A model generated the notes under the pieces. That model was not told where the DNA came from, made no database searches, and saw nothing but the letters and a program-made list of their open reading frames with translations. A stretch of 64,000 bases of DNA, taken from contig NZ_JBGCCT010000002.1 in assembly GCF_041260665.1 (NCBI RefSeq), positions 248,001-312,000 of the forward strand. The letters are read 5' to 3'. The position numbers and the translations under genes are program-made. This DNA comes from Catenulispora sp. GP43. Its GTDB lineage: Bacteria > Actinomycetota > Actinomycetes > Streptomycetales > Catenulisporaceae. Positions 25,096-36,546 of the stretch are shown here, in pieces. Position 1 is the stretch's first letter. Every line of letters starts with the position of its first letter.

Positions 25096-25821
25096 ATGAT
25101 GCCGAACCGAGCGAGGAAGTTGATCATGGTGACCGTGCCGGTGACTGCGGCGCTCGGGATATCCGCTTGTTCCGCCGCGTCCTCCTCATCGACGGCTGCC
25201 GCGGCGCCGTCGGCGACAGCGGGGGCCGCCGTGCCGGGTAACGCCAGCAGCCACAGCCCTGTAGGCGGGGGATCCAATGCACGGTCTGGACCTGCCGTGG
25301 GTGGATCGTCCGGCACCGTGGCCGGCGTGTCGCAGTCGGGCTTCACCATGGCCACGGCGACGGGTCAGACGGTGAGCATCAACGAGGCGGCCTCAACGAC
25401 CTACCTCAACGGGGCGAACCCGGCCTCGGTGAGCGCCATCACGACAGGGGAATCCGTGCTCGCCCTCGGGACGGTCAACGGAACGACGATCGCCGCCACG
25501 CAGGTCGTCGTGCAACCGGCAGGCACCGGCGGATCTGCGGCTTCGACGGCGGCAGGGGTGGTGCCGTTCCTGCAGGGCGCACCGTCGACGTCGAAGCAGG
25601 TCGGGCAGATCCCGGCGAACTACAGCGAGGGATCGGGAACGATCGTCAGCGGAACAGCCGCCGACAACGCGACGCAGGCCGCGCTGGCCGCGTATCCGGG
25701 CGGCGTCGTCGACCGCGTCGTACAGCTGAGCAACGGCGAGTATGAGGTCCACAACATCGGTGTCAACTGGCCGCACCACGTCTTCGTCACCCAGGACTTC
25801 AAAGTCGTCGGCGCCAACTAG
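25096..25821 (+). CDS. Lipoprotein with DUF5666-like domain
   Basis: ATG 25096 follows GAGGAG. The 241-aa product has a lipoprotein signal (MMPNRARKLIMVTVPVTAAL, lipobox ISAC with Cys25), a Ser/Ala/Gly-rich linker to about residue 70, and a DUF5666-like beta domain (GTVAGVSQSGFTMATATGQT and STTYLNGANPASVSAITTGE). A C-terminal module (about 185-241) reads YPGGVVDRVVQLSNGEYEVH, resembling PepSY-like domains. It should be anchored outside the cell membrane. Role unknown. Confidence 0.75.
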   Translation: MMPNRARKLIMVTVPVTAALGISACSAASSSSTAAAAPSATAGAAVPGNASSHSPVGGGSNARSGPAVGGSSGTVAGVSQSGFTMATATGQTVSINEAASTTYLNGANPASVSAITTGESVLALGTVNGTTIAATQVVVQPAGTGGSAASTAAGVVPFLQGAPSTSKQVGQIPANYSEGSGTIVSGTAADNATQAALAAYPGGVVDRVVQLSNGEYEVHNIGVNWPHHVFVTQDFKVVGAN

Positions 25822-26075
25822 CCGCGTTGACTATCGGGACGCCACGACGAGGCGTTCAGCACCTCACAGACGTTCGCGCCGATCATCGGGCGTCAGGGCC
25901 CTGCGAGGCCAGACCGAGGTCTTCACCCTCAGGGTACGCAGTCGGCCATTTCCGCGAATGCCCGGCCGGTTTCCGGTTCGCAGGCGGCGGGACGCGTCAG
26001 CGCCGGTTTCGGCCGTGGTGCTGTGCTGAAAGGGGATGCTGTCATCGCCACAGTGGCCGTCCGGGAGTCAGCGGG

Positions 26076-27392
26076 TCAGCCGATGCCGAACCAGCCGAGG
26101 ACGGTCACGGCCAGCGCCGCCGCCGCCATGATCGCGACGATGACCACGCCTGCCGTGGCGACCGCCCGGAACACCGGGCCGTTGGCGGCGGCGCCGAGCA
26201 GGCGTTTGCGGTTCGCCAGGATGAGGACGTAGGTCAGCAGGATCGGGGTGATGATCCCGTTGAGCAGCTGGGCGTTGATCAGCAGCCGGATCAGGTTGCC
26301 GGGGATGAGGGAGATCGCAGCGCCGATCAAGATCTGTGCCGTGAACAGGCCGAGGAAGAGCGGGGCTTCACGGAAGCGCCGGCCCACGCTGCGTTCGGCG
26401 CCGATGGCCTCGCTGATCGCGTAAGCGGTGGACAGTGGTACGACGGCGGCGGCCAGGGCGGAGGCTCCGAGCAGGCCGATGGCGAAGAGTTGCTCGGCGA
26501 AGCGCCCGGCGACTGGTTCGAAGGCCTGGGCTGCCTGCGAGGCAGAGTCCAGCGGGGCGCGCACCGTGATCGCGGCGGCGGTGGCGATGATGATGAACAT
26601 GCTGATCAGGTCGGAGAAGATGGCGCCGCCGACAGTGTCGACGCGCTCGGCCTTGTACTCGGCCGGGCCGATGCCTTTGTCGGCCACCGCACCGGCGACG
26701 TAGAACTGCATGTACGGGGTGATGGTGGTACCGATGAGGGCGACCGACAGCAGCAGGAAGTCCTTGGACCCGATCAGGTGCGGCCACACCGTATTGCTGG
26801 CCGCCTGGCCCCAGTCTGGATGGGAAAGCACCGCGGCGACCGGATATGCCAGGAACGCCAGCGACAGGATCAGGAACAGCCGTTCGGCGTACCGGTAGGA
26901 CCCGAACACCACCAGCGCCCAGATCGCGACCGCGGCGATCGGCACCGAGGCGTAGCGGCTGACCCCGAGCAGGTCCAGCGCCGCGGCGATGCCGGCGAAC
27001 TCGGAGACCGCCAGGCCCAGGTTGGCGACCAGGAGCGCCACCATGGCGAAGGCTGTGATCCGGATGGAGAACTGCTCCCGGATCAACGACCCCAGGCCCT
27101 CGCCGGTGTAGGCGCCCAGGCGGGCGCACATCTCCTGCACGACGACCAGCGCGACGGTGACGATGAGCATCACGAACAGGGTGCGGTAGCCGAACTGCGC
27201 CCCGGCCGAGGCATAGGTGGCGATGCCACCGGCGTCGTTGCCCGCGTTCGCCGCGATCAGACCGGGGCCGACGAACGCCAGCGCCGCGAACAGCGTGCGC
27301 CGCAGACTCCTGCGACGCCCGGGCGCAGGCTGCCCACCCGTGGCCTGTCCGCCGGCGGCACCCCCGTCGGCGGTCTCGCGGCCCGTCGTCAC
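26076..27392 (-). CDS. NRAMP-family divalent metal transporter (possibly Mg2+, NRMT-like)
   Basis: The GTG at 27392 overlaps the stop of the upstream gene (GTGA), so translation is coupled. The 438-aa membrane protein starts with a polar tail and then TM1 FVGPGLIAANAGNDAGGIAT. In Mn/Fe NRAMPs TM1 carries a DPGN site and TM6 a Met; here TM1 reads NAGNDAG and TM6 reads GTTITPYMQFY, lacking Met at the expected place. Loss of that Met is reported for NRAMP-related magnesium transporters. Coupling to a protein built of MgtE cytoplasmic domains supports a Mg2+ role. The family is secure; the ion is inferred. Confidence 0.85.
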   Translation of the reverse strand: MTTGRETADGGAAGGQATGGQPAPGRRRSLRRTLFAALAFVGPGLIAANAGNDAGGIATYASAGAQFGYRTLFVMLIVTVALVVVQEMCARLGAYTGEGLGSLIREQFSIRITAFAMVALLVANLGLAVSEFAGIAAALDLLGVSRYASVPIAAVAIWALVVFGSYRYAERLFLILSLAFLAYPVAAVLSHPDWGQAASNTVWPHLIGSKDFLLLSVALIGTTITPYMQFYVAGAVADKGIGPAEYKAERVDTVGGAIFSDLISMFIIIATAAAITVRAPLDSASQAAQAFEPVAGRFAEQLFAIGLLGASALAAAVVPLSTAYAISEAIGAERSVGRRFREAPLFLGLFTAQILIGAAISLIPGNLIRLLINAQLLNGIITPILLTYVLILANRKRLLGAAANGPVFRAVATAGVVIVAIMAAAALAVTVLGWFGIG

Positions 27393-28747
27393 GACAGCAC
27401 CCGCGGGAAACGGATCCGGCCGTGCTCGGGCATCAGCATGTCGATCACGTCGTCGGCCAGGATCCGGCCCACCGGCCGCTCCTGGTCGTCCAGGACCAGC
27501 ACCGACATGCGGCGTGAGTGGATGAACCGGTCGGCGATCTCCCGCACGTCGGAGTCTGCCGGGACGGTCACGGGCCACGGCGGGCCGACCAGGTCGGCCA
27601 TCACCGTGTCCGGATCAGCCAGCAGCAGCTCGCCCAGCGGCACATCGTCCACCAGCCGCCCGTCGGCGTCCACGATCACCACCGAGTCGATGTCGGCGAT
27701 GTGCGCCTCGTGCTCCGCCAGCACCTCGCGGACCTGCGTGACGCTCTGATCCGGCCGGACCCGCACCACCGTTGTGGTCATCGACCCGCCCGCGCTGTGC
27801 TCGTCCTGGGCCAGCAGCACCCGCAGCGCCGCCCGCGGCGACTCCGGCATGCGGGCCAGCAGCTCGTCCCGCCGGTCCTCATCCAGGTCGCGCAGGGCGT
27901 CGGCGGCCTCATCCGGCTCCATCCGGGCCAGCAGCGCTGCGGCCTCGCCCGGATCGGTCTCGCTGAGCAGTTGCTCCAGCTCATGCGGCCGCATCTCCTC
28001 CAGCGCGTCGGCCGCCGACTCCGGGTCCATCAATCCCAGCAGCTCCCGGCGCTCGGTGCGGCCCAGGTCTTCCAGCAGCTCGGCCAGCTCGGCGGGGTGC
28101 AGCAGGCGCAACTCGCTACGAGAGGCGGCCAGTTTCACGCCGCCGTGGCCGGCGCCGGTGCCGAACGCCTGCACGTCCGACCAGTCGATCACCTTCTCCG
28201 GGCGCACCCGGTCCCGCAGCCGGGCCGGGCCCAGCCGCCTGCCCAACGTCCGCAAACCGGTGTCCATCCCCACCAGGCGCAGCTGCCCCTGGGCATCCGT
28301 GGTCAGATACAGATCCGAGGGCCGCACGACCCGCACGCCCTCGATGTCCACCAGCTGGTGATCCAGCACGTCGGCGGCCAGCGCCGCCTCCCCGACGCGC
28401 TCTGTGAACTCGCGGAGATCCAGCCGTGCGCTGCGCAGATGCACCGCGTCCTGCCCCACCCGCCCCACCGCGTCGTACGGCACCCGGGAGCGCAGCCGGC
28501 CGATCTGCGCGACCAAGCCGGTGATCGCCGGGTAGGCCTCCTGGCCGTCCCAGCGGGCGAGCAGGTCCACGACCCGGCCGATCGGGTCTCCGGCCTGGTT
28601 GACCACCGGCTTGCCGACCAGCCCGGCCAGCGACACCAGCGCCTCACGCACGGTGCGGGTCTCGGAGAGCCGCTCACGGGTGGAGCGGCGGCGGGCTGCG
28701 AGGGGAACCGAGGCCAGCGAGCGGGACAGTCCGCGACGTGCCATCAT
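27389..28747 (-). CDS. PRC-barrel/MgtE-N/CBS protein without a membrane domain
   Basis: The 452-aa soluble protein has an N-terminal PRC-barrel-like region (about 40-190, VGKPVVNQAGDPIGRVVDLL), an MgtE_N helical superdomain (about 205-310, with LLHPAELAELLEDLGRTERR and LLARMEPDEAADALRDLDED), and a CBS pair (about 315-445, SAGGSMTTTVVRVRP and VLVLDDQERPVGRILADDVI). In MgtE channels these domains sense cytosolic Mg2+ and gate the pore, but here there is no TM domain. The gene overlaps the NRAMP-like transporter by 4 bp, so it is probably that carrier's regulatory partner. Two adjacent ATGs could start it; GGAAGGGG is upstream. Confidence 0.85.
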   Translation of the reverse strand: MMARRGLSRSLASVPLAARRRSTRERLSETRTVREALVSLAGLVGKPVVNQAGDPIGRVVDLLARWDGQEAYPAITGLVAQIGRLRSRVPYDAVGRVGQDAVHLRSARLDLREFTERVGEAALAADVLDHQLVDIEGVRVVRPSDLYLTTDAQGQLRLVGMDTGLRTLGRRLGPARLRDRVRPEKVIDWSDVQAFGTGAGHGGVKLAASRSELRLLHPAELAELLEDLGRTERRELLGLMDPESAADALEEMRPHELEQLLSETDPGEAAALLARMEPDEAADALRDLDEDRRDELLARMPESPRAALRVLLAQDEHSAGGSMTTTVVRVRPDQSVTQVREVLAEHEAHIADIDSVVIVDADGRLVDDVPLGELLLADPDTVMADLVGPPWPVTVPADSDVREIADRFIHSRRMSVLVLDDQERPVGRILADDVIDMLMPEHGRIRFPRVLS

Positions 28748-29312
28748 CGGCCCCTTCCATCGAACGCGGATATCACCGGCCCCGGCGGTAACAATCAGGC
28801 AGTGCGATCAAGGTATCGCAGGATCGACCGGGGCCGTCCGATCCGGCGGCGAATGCCAAGTGGCCGTCGGTCGAGGTCGGAGGGGCGATTCCTGCCTGCG
28901 CCTGCCTCGACCAAGCCACAAGGCTCTGTATCGCCGTGACGTTGACTGTCAGGGGTGCCTGGTAGCGGTAGCCCGGTGACAGAGCGCTGAGTAGCCCCAG
29001 CCGATGGCCACCACGCCGGCCTCAAGCGCGAGCTGCTCACGCCCTCCGTCGCTTCCGGCGCCGTACCGGGCTCCAGGCCTCCCACCGCGGTCTGGCTGCT
29101 GCGTGAGCTCGGCCAACGCCTCAGGTCTCAGGCTCTGCCCGCTGTCGCCCAGGTCGGCCGTCGTGTCGAACCGTGACCGGCTCGCGGGGGTGTGCTCACG
29201 ATGATAGGAACGAAGGTGTCGCATTTATTGCGACTTGTACGGTAACGGCATCATATGAGCATGCCCTACCGGGGCGTCTCACGCCGGGCCGACCTGGGCA
29301 AGGAGCGTCCCC
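28748..29312. other. Divergent intergenic region before the chaperone operon, 565 bp
   Basis: I see no gene here. It must contain the promoters of the Mg2+-type operon to the left and the stress operon to the right. The most distinct element is the inverted repeat at 29218-29234. I looked for CIRCE (TTAGCACTC-N9-GAGTGCTAA) and HAIR (CTTGAGT-N7-ACTCAAG) boxes and found neither. Confidence 0.4.
29218..29234 (+). promoter_or_regulatory. Inverted repeat upstream of dnaK
   Basis: GTCGCA (29218-29223), spacer TTTAT, TGCGAC (29229-29234) is a perfect 6-bp inverted repeat 78 bp before the dnaK start codon, in a locally AT-richer stretch. It is the only obvious operator-like element in this region. 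The binding protein is unknown. Confidence 0.4.
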
Positions 29313-31229
<1,917 letters not shown>

Positions 31230-31240
31230 GGGGCGTCGCC

Positions 31241-31795
31241 ATGGCCCGCGACCTGAACACACCAGAGGGCGGCGACATGTCCGGCGACGAGGCGGACGCC
31301 GCCCGGGACGGGTCTGGCGGTCAGGAGACCGCCACCGGGCAACCGTCCCCCGACGCCCTGGCAGCCACCGTGAAGGACCTTGAAGACCGCTGGCGCCAGG
31401 CACTGGCCGACCTGGAAAACACCCGCAAGCGGCACGCTCGTGAGCTGAGCCAGGCAGCCGAGGCCGAGCGCCGCCGGGTCACGCTGGCCTGGCTCCCGGT
31501 GGTGGACAACCTGGAGCTCGCCCTGGAGCACTCCGAGGCCGATCCGGGGGCCCTCATCGACGGCGTGCGGGCGGTGCGGGATCAGGCGGTCACCCTGCTC
31601 GCCTCGCTCGGCTATCCGCGCGACGACGAGACCGGCGTGCCGTTCGATCCTGTTCGCCACGAGGCGGCCGGCATGGTCGACGAGCCCGACGCCCCGCCCG
31701 GAACCGTCGCCAAGGTGTTGCGGCCGGGCTACGGCGAGCCGCCCGACCGCCAACTGCGTCCGGCGACCGTGCTGGTCCGCCGCAAGCAGGAGTGA
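31241..31795 (+). CDS. grpE: Nucleotide exchange factor GrpE
   Basis: GrpE releases ADP from DnaK. The 184-aa protein has an acidic disordered start, the coiled-coil LEDRWRQALADLENTRKRHA, the core LPVVDNLELALEH and the C-terminal beta domain with FDPVRHEAAGMVDEPDAPPG and VAKVLRPGY. GAGGGG is properly placed before ATG 31241. The gaps to dnaK (11 bp) and to the J-protein gene (6 bp) indicate one transcript. Confidence 0.95.
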   Translation: MARDLNTPEGGDMSGDEADAARDGSGGQETATGQPSPDALAATVKDLEDRWRQALADLENTRKRHARELSQAAEAERRRVTLAWLPVVDNLELALEHSEADPGALIDGVRAVRDQAVTLLASLGYPRDDETGVPFDPVRHEAAGMVDEPDAPPGTVAKVLRPGYGEPPDRQLRPATVLVRRKQE

Positions 31796-31801
31796 GCCGT
31801 C

Positions 31802-32755
31802 ATGGCCCGCGACTACTACGAGGTGCTGGGCGTCCCGCGGGACGCGAGCGCGCAGGAGATCCAGCAGGCTTTCCGGAAGCTCGCCCGCCGTCTCCACCCC
31901 GACGTCAACAAGGACCCGGCCGCGGAGGAGCGGTTCAAGGAGATCAACGACGCCTACCAGGTGCTGTCGGACCCGAAGACCCGCGCCCGGTATGACCGGT
32001 TCGGTCCGGACTTCCGGCAGATCCCCGAGGATTACGACGAGCGGGTCGCCGCGGCCCAGGCGGCCCAAGGCGCCCGCACCAGCGGGTTCGGGCGCGGTCG
32101 TGCCGGTGCCGGTGCCGGTGCCGGCGCGGGCTTCGGCGGCGCCGGCTTCCAGGGTTCCCCGGTCGACTTCGAGGACCTGTTCGGCAGCATGTTCGGCGGC
32201 CGGGGTGCCGGGCGGGTCGCCGGCGCGGACCAGACGGCCGACCTGGAGCTGAGCGTCGAGGAGGCGTTCCACGGAGGCCGGCGCAAGATCACCATCGGGG
32301 GGCCGGGGGGTGGGCGCGAGTACGGGGTCGACATCCCGGCCGGGGTCGTGGACGGTCAGCGCATCCGGCTGGCCGGGCAGGGCGGGCGCGGGTACGGCGA
32401 TGGGCAGCCCGGCGACCTCTACCTCGTCGTGCACATCAAGCCGCACCGCCGTTACCGGCTTTCCGGCCGGGACATCACCGTGGATCTGCCGGTCAGCCCA
32501 TGGGAGGCCGTGCTGGGCGCCACCGCGCCGGTCGCAACGCCTGCCGGGATGGCCAAGGTCGTGGTCCCCGCGGGTTCCTCGACCGGCCGGAAGCTGCGGC
32601 TGCGGGGCGAGGGCATGCCCAACCCGAAGGGTTCGCCCGGGGACCTCTACGCCGAGGTCCGGATCATGGTGCCGTCCTCACCCACCGATCGGGAGCGGGA
32701 GCTGTTCGAGCAGTTGGCTGCCGTCTCGGACTTCGACCCGAGGAGGCGGACATGA
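31802..32755 (+). CDS. cbpA: CbpA-type J-domain co-chaperone (no zinc finger)
   Basis: This 317-aa protein delivers substrates to DnaK and stimulates its ATPase. The J domain is at residues 1-65 with HPD in [20 protein letters not shown], then a Gly/Ala-rich linker (about 90-120, [12 protein letters not shown]). Two C-terminal beta domains follow ([20 protein letters not shown] and [22 protein letters not shown] text). The CxxCxGxG zinc repeats of true DnaJ are absent, so it is the CbpA/DnaJ2 type, in keeping with the overlapping cbpM gene. AGGAG precedes the ATG. Confidence 0.93.
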   Translation: MARDYYEVLGVPRDASAQEIQQAFRKLARRLHPDVNKDPAAEERFKEINDAYQVLSDPKTRARYDRFGPDFRQIPEDYDERVAAAQAAQGARTSGFGRGRAGAGAGAGAGFGGAGFQGSPVDFEDLFGSMFGGRGAGRVAGADQTADLELSVEEAFHGGRRKITIGGPGGGREYGVDIPAGVVDGQRIRLAGQGGRGYGDGQPGDLYLVVHIKPHRRYRLSGRDITVDLPVSPWEAVLGATAPVATPAGMAKVVVPAGSSTGRKLRLRGEGMPNPKGSPGDLYAEVRIMVPSSPTDRERELFEQLAAVSDFDPRRRT

Positions 32756-33138
32756 CTCCCCGCCAACAGCCATTCGGGGGACCCGGTGACCAGGCCGGTT
32801 CCGAAATGCGCTTCCCGATGATCGTCGTCGCGCACCGGAGCGACCGCGCTCTGCTGAGCCTGGAGGAGGTCGCGCGCCGGGCTGGGGTCCATCCGCAGCT
32901 GATCAGCCGCTTCGTGGCACTCAGCCTCGTCGACGCACGCCGGGACGTGTCCGGACGGCTCTGGTTCGACGCGCGCGCCCCGGCGACTGTCGCCCGGGCA
33001 CTGCGGCTGCACGCCGGACTCGGCCTCAACTACGCCGCCCTCGGACTGGTCATGGACCTGCTCGACCGGATCGAGCGGTTGGAAGCCGAACTGCGCCGCG
33101 CTGGGCGCCCAGGTAAGGAGCAGACGCCGTGGACATGA
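32752..33138 (+). CDS. cbpM: CbpM-like chaperone modulator (MerR-type HTH)
   Basis: The start overlaps the cbpA stop (ATGA). The 128-aa protein has a winged-helix/MerR-like core [20 protein letters not shown] followed by [17 protein letters not shown] and a C-terminal helix [18 protein letters not shown]. CbpM proteins bind the J domain of CbpA and inhibit it. This position in the classical actinobacterial operon is held by hspR; the recognition helix here does not read like HspR, and the adjacent J protein is CbpA-like, so the modulator role is favoured. DNA binding cannot be excluded. Confidence 0.8.
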   Translation: MTPRQQPFGGPGDQAGSEMRFPMIVVAHRSDRALLSLEEVARRAGVHPQLISRFVALSLVDARRDVSGRLWFDARAPATVARALRLHAGLGLNYAALGLVMDLLDRIERLEAELRRAGRPGKEQTPWT

Positions 33139-35807
33139 ACCGCCTCACCCAGAAGTCCCAGGAGGCGCTGCAGGAGGCGCAGACCGTCGCCGTGCGGCTG
33201 GGCCACACCGAGGTTGACGGCGAGCATCTGCTGATCGCCCTGCTCGACCAGCCCGAGGGTCTCGTGCCCCGGCTGCTGGACCAGGCCGGCGCCGATATCG
33301 AGAGCCTGCACGCGGACCTGAGTGCCGACCTGGCCAAGCGTTCTCGCACGACCGGGCCCGGGACGGCCCCGGGCCAGGTCGTCGTCACCCAGCGGCTGTC
33401 CCGGCTCCTGGACACGGCCGAGCGCGAGGCCAAACGCCTCAAGGACGAGTACGTCTCGGTGGAGCACCTGGTCCTGCCGCTCATCGAGGAAGGCTCTGCC
33501 ACCTCCGCCGGGCGTCGGCTGAAGGAACGCGGAGTGACGCGGGACAGCTTCCTCAAAGCCCTGGCACAGGTGCGCGGCAACCAGCGGGTGACCTCGGCCA
33601 CCCCCGAGGGATCCTACGAGGCGCTCGAGAAGTACGGGCGCGACCTGGTCGCCGAGGCGCGCTCCGGCAAGCTCGACCCGGTGATCGGCCGGGACGCCGA
33701 GATCCGCCGCGTCGTCCAGATCCTCAGCCGCAAGACCAAGAACAACCCGGTGCTCATCGGCGAGCCCGGCGTCGGCAAGACGGCCATCGTCGAAGGACTG
33801 GCCCAACGCATCCTGCGCGGCGACGTGCCTGAGGGGCTGCGTGACAAGACGGTGTTCAACCTGGACATGGGCGCCCTGATCGCCGGGGCCAAGTACCGAG
33901 GGGAGTTCGAGGAGCGGCTCAAGGCGGTGCTGTCGGAGGTCAAGGCCGCCGAGGGCCGGATCCTGCTGTTCGTCGACGAGTTGCACACTGTGGTGGGCGC
34001 GGGGGCGGCCGAGGGCTCGATGGACGCGGGCAACATGCTCAAGCCGATGCTGGCCCGCGGCGAGCTGCACATGATCGGGGCCACCACTTTGGTGGAGTAC
34101 CGCAAGTACGTCGAGTCCGACGCCGCCCTGGAGCGCCGCTTCCAGACCGTCATGGTCGACGAGCCCACCGTCGAGGACGCCGTCTCGATCCTGCGGGGGC
34201 TGCGTGAGCGTCTGGAGATCTTCCATGGCGTGAAGATCCAGGACGGCGCGCTCGTCGCCGCGGCGACCTTGAGCCACCGCTACATCACCGACCGTTTCCT
34301 CCCGGACAAGGCCATCGACCTGGTCGACGAGGCATGCGCCCGGCTGCGCACCGAGATCGACTCCATGCCGGCCGAACTCGACGAGCTCACCCGCCGGGTC
34401 ACCCGTCTGGAGATCGAGGAGGCCGCGCTGGCCAAGGAGAAGGACCGTGCCAGCCAGGACCGCCTGGCGGACCTGCGCCGCGAGCTCGCGGATCTGCGCG
34501 CCGAGGCGGACTCCAAGCGCGCACAGTGGGAGGCCGAGCGGCAGGCCATCCGCAAGGTCCAGGAACTGCGCCAGAAACTGGAGCAGGCCCGGCAGGAGGC
34601 CGAGCAGGCCGAGCGCGCCTACGACCTGAACCGGGCCGCCGAACTGCGCTACGGGGAGATCGCCGAACTCGAGCGGCGGCTGGTGGCCGAAGAGCAGCAG
34701 CTGTCGGCGAAGCAGGGCCAGACCCGCCTGCTGCGCGAGGTGGTCACCGCCGACGAGATCGCCGAGATCGTCTCGGCCTGGACCGGTATCCCGGTGTCCC
34801 GGCTGGAGGAGGGCGAGCGGGAGAAGCTGCTGCGGCTGGACGAGATCCTGCGCCAGCGGGTGATCGGCCAGGACGAGGCCGTCGAGCTGGTCGCCAACGC
34901 CGTCATCCGGGCCCGTTCCGGCATCCGCGACCCGCGCCGGCCGATCGGCTCGTTCATCTTCCTGGGCCCCACCGGGGTCGGTAAGACGGAGCTGGCGAAG
35001 ACCCTGGCCGCGGCGCTGTTCGACAGCGAGGACAACATGGTGCGGCTCGACATGAGCGAGTACCAGGAGCGGCACACCGTCAGCCGTCTGATCGGCGCGC
35101 CTCCCGGCTACGTCGGCTACGAGGAGGGCGGCCAGCTGACCGAGGCCGTGCGCCGCAAGCCCTATTCGGTGGTGCTGTTCGACGAGGTGGAGAAGGCACA
35201 CGCGGACGTCTTCAACACCCTGCTGCAGGTCCTCGACGACGGCCGGATCACCGATTCCCAGGGACGGACCGTCGACTTCCGCAACACCGTGATCATCATG
35301 ACGTCCAACCTGGGCTCGCAGTATCTGCTGCAGGGCGCCACCGCCGACGGCGAGATCAAGCCGGATGTCAGGGACCTGATCATGCGGGAGCTGGGCGGCC
35401 ACTTCCGTCCCGAGTTCCTCAACCGGGTCGACGACGTGGTCATCTTCCGGCCGCTCGGCCTGTCCCAGATCGAGCGGATCGTCGACCTGCTCTTCAACGA
35501 TCTGCGGCGGCGCCTGGCCGAACAAAGGGTCACGCTGCGCCTGACCGAGGAGGGCCGCCGCCTGATCGCCGAGCAGGGCTACGACCCGGTCTACGGCGCC
35601 CGGCCGCTGCGCCGTTTCATCTCGCACGAGGTGGAGACGAAGATCGGCCGCGCGCTGCTGATCGGCGGAGTCCATGAGGGAGTGACCGTGGTGGTGGACG
35701 CCAGCGGTGGGGAGCTGACCGTCGGCTTCCAAGAGACGGACGAGGGCGACACCGGCTACTCAGAGCCGGAGCCAGAAGACCACACCGAAGAGAGAAGCGC
35801 ATGGTGA
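33129..35807 (+). CDS. clpB: ClpB disaggregase (Hsp104 family)
   Basis: This hexameric AAA+ protein works with DnaK to dissolve aggregates. The 892-aa sequence has the Clp N domain (residues 1-145), first AAA+ module with [18 protein letters not shown] and LLFVDELHT, the coiled-coil M domain (about 400-520, rich in [24 protein letters not shown] text) and a second AAA+ module with [16 protein letters not shown] and [11 protein letters not shown]. The GTG at 33129 is preferred because GGAG is 8 nt upstream; an ATG at 33135 forms an ATGA overlap with the cbpM stop and is an alternative. The M domain distinguishes it from ClpA/ClpC. Confidence 0.97.
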   Translation: MDMNRLTQKSQEALQEAQTVAVRLGHTEVDGEHLLIALLDQPEGLVPRLLDQAGADIESLHADLSADLAKRSRTTGPGTAPGQVVVTQRLSRLLDTAEREAKRLKDEYVSVEHLVLPLIEEGSATSAGRRLKERGVTRDSFLKALAQVRGNQRVTSATPEGSYEALEKYGRDLVAEARSGKLDPVIGRDAEIRRVVQILSRKTKNNPVLIGEPGVGKTAIVEGLAQRILRGDVPEGLRDKTVFNLDMGALIAGAKYRGEFEERLKAVLSEVKAAEGRILLFVDELHTVVGAGAAEGSMDAGNMLKPMLARGELHMIGATTLVEYRKYVESDAALERRFQTVMVDEPTVEDAVSILRGLRERLEIFHGVKIQDGALVAAATLSHRYITDRFLPDKAIDLVDEACARLRTEIDSMPAELDELTRRVTRLEIEEAALAKEKDRASQDRLADLRRELADLRAEADSKRAQWEAERQAIRKVQELRQKLEQARQEAEQAERAYDLNRAAELRYGEIAELERRLVAEEQQLSAKQGQTRLLREVVTADEIAEIVSAWTGIPVSRLEEGEREKLLRLDEILRQRVIGQDEAVELVANAVIRARSGIRDPRRPIGSFIFLGPTGVGKTELAKTLAAALFDSEDNMVRLDMSEYQERHTVSRLIGAPPGYVGYEEGGQLTEAVRRKPYSVVLFDEVEKAHADVFNTLLQVLDDGRITDSQGRTVDFRNTVIIMTSNLGSQYLLQGATADGEIKPDVRDLIMRELGGHFRPEFLNRVDDVVIFRPLGLSQIERIVDLLFNDLRRRLAEQRVTLRLTEEGRRLIAEQGYDPVYGARPLRRFISHEVETKIGRALLIGGVHEGVTVVVDASGGELTVGFQETDEGDTGYSEPEPEDHTEERSAW

Positions 35808-36283
35808 GCGCCGCGGCCAGGGTGGTCCGCTGCCCGAACTGCCAGAAGAACAACAGGGTTCCGGCCGCGGCCGAGGGGCGGCCCAAGTGCGGCAACTGCC
35901 ATCACCTGCTGCCGTGGATCGCCGACGCCGACGACGCCAGCTACGCCCAGGTCGTGGAGAAGGCGGGCATCCCGGTGCTGGTGGACATGTGGGCGACCTG
36001 GTGCGGCCCGTGCCGGATGGTGAGCCCGGCGCTGGAGAAGGTGGCCACCGACCTGGCCGGCCGCATCAAGCTGGTCAAGGTCGACGTGGACACCTCCCCT
36101 CAGCTCTCCCGGCGTTTCGACGTCAAGGCCGTGCCCACGCTGCTGGTGACCGACCGGGGCGTGGTGATCGCCCGGCAGTCCGGGGCCGCTCCCGCGCCGG
36201 TGCTGCGCCAATGGGTGGATCAGGCCCTCGCGAACCGCCGCCCGGCGGACGCCGGCGCCCCGGACTCCGGGGGCGTCTCGTGA
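35801..36283 (+). CDS. Zinc-ribbon thioredoxin (TrxC/Trx2 type)
   Basis: The 160-aa protein has an N-terminal zinc ribbon, [20 protein letters not shown] and CGNC, followed by a thioredoxin fold with active site [13 protein letters not shown] and the cis-Pro loop VKAVPTLLV. Trx2 proteins reduce cytosolic disulfides and the zinc ribbon is redox- or heat-sensitive in known members. The ATG at 35801 overlaps the end of clpB (stop at 35807), so it is translated from the same operon, tying thiol repair to disaggregation. Confidence 0.93.
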   Translation: MVSAAARVVRCPNCQKNNRVPAAAEGRPKCGNCHHLLPWIADADDASYAQVVEKAGIPVLVDMWATWCGPCRMVSPALEKVATDLAGRIKLVKVDVDTSPQLSRRFDVKAVPTLLVTDRGVVIARQSGAAPAPVLRQWVDQALANRRPADAGAPDSGGVS

Positions 36284-36546
36284 GCCCGGCCCTGCCCGAC
36301 CCGCACCTGGCCCTGGTTCGGCCCGTCACGCCGCGCACGCCGCAGGGCTGCGAGGAGTGCCTGCGGCTCGGCACGCCGTGGGTGCACCTGCGGTTGTGTC
36401 TGACCTGCGGGCAGGTCGGGTGCTGCGACTCCTCACCGATGAAGCACGCCCGAGCTCATGCCTACGCTGCCACGCATCCGATCGTCCGTTCCCTGGAACC
36501 GGGCGAGGACTGGCGCTGGTGCTACATCGACGAGGCCTATGTATGA
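36280..36546 (+). CDS. UBP-type zinc finger protein
   Basis: GTG 36280 overlaps the thioredoxin stop (GTGA). The 88-aa protein is almost entirely a zf-UBP fold: CEECLRLGTPWVHLRLCLTC, GCCDSS, then KHARAHAYAATHPI and WCYIDEAYV. In eukaryotes this fold binds the ubiquitin C-terminus; in actinobacteria it occurs as a stand-alone domain beside thioredoxin-reductase-like flavoproteins, with unknown partner. Here it lies directly before one, and the stop overlaps that gene's start (ATGA). Confidence 0.88.
   Translation: MSPALPDPHLALVRPVTPRTPQGCEECLRLGTPWVHLRLCLTCGQVGCCDSSPMKHARAHAYAATHPIVRSLEPGEDWRWCYIDEAYV

Noticed and set aside
28748-29312. CIRCE or HAIR heat-shock operator, or a Mg2+ riboswitch
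   Set aside because: Neither operator consensus is present, and no leader with conserved riboswitch-like pairing could be recognised before the MgtE-domain or dnaK genes.
33030-35732. A 900-codon minus-strand open frame opposite clpB
   Set aside because: It is a mirror of a GC-rich gene. The plus strand encodes an unmistakable ClpB with Walker motifs, while the minus product is Gln/Asp/Leu-rich with no domain.
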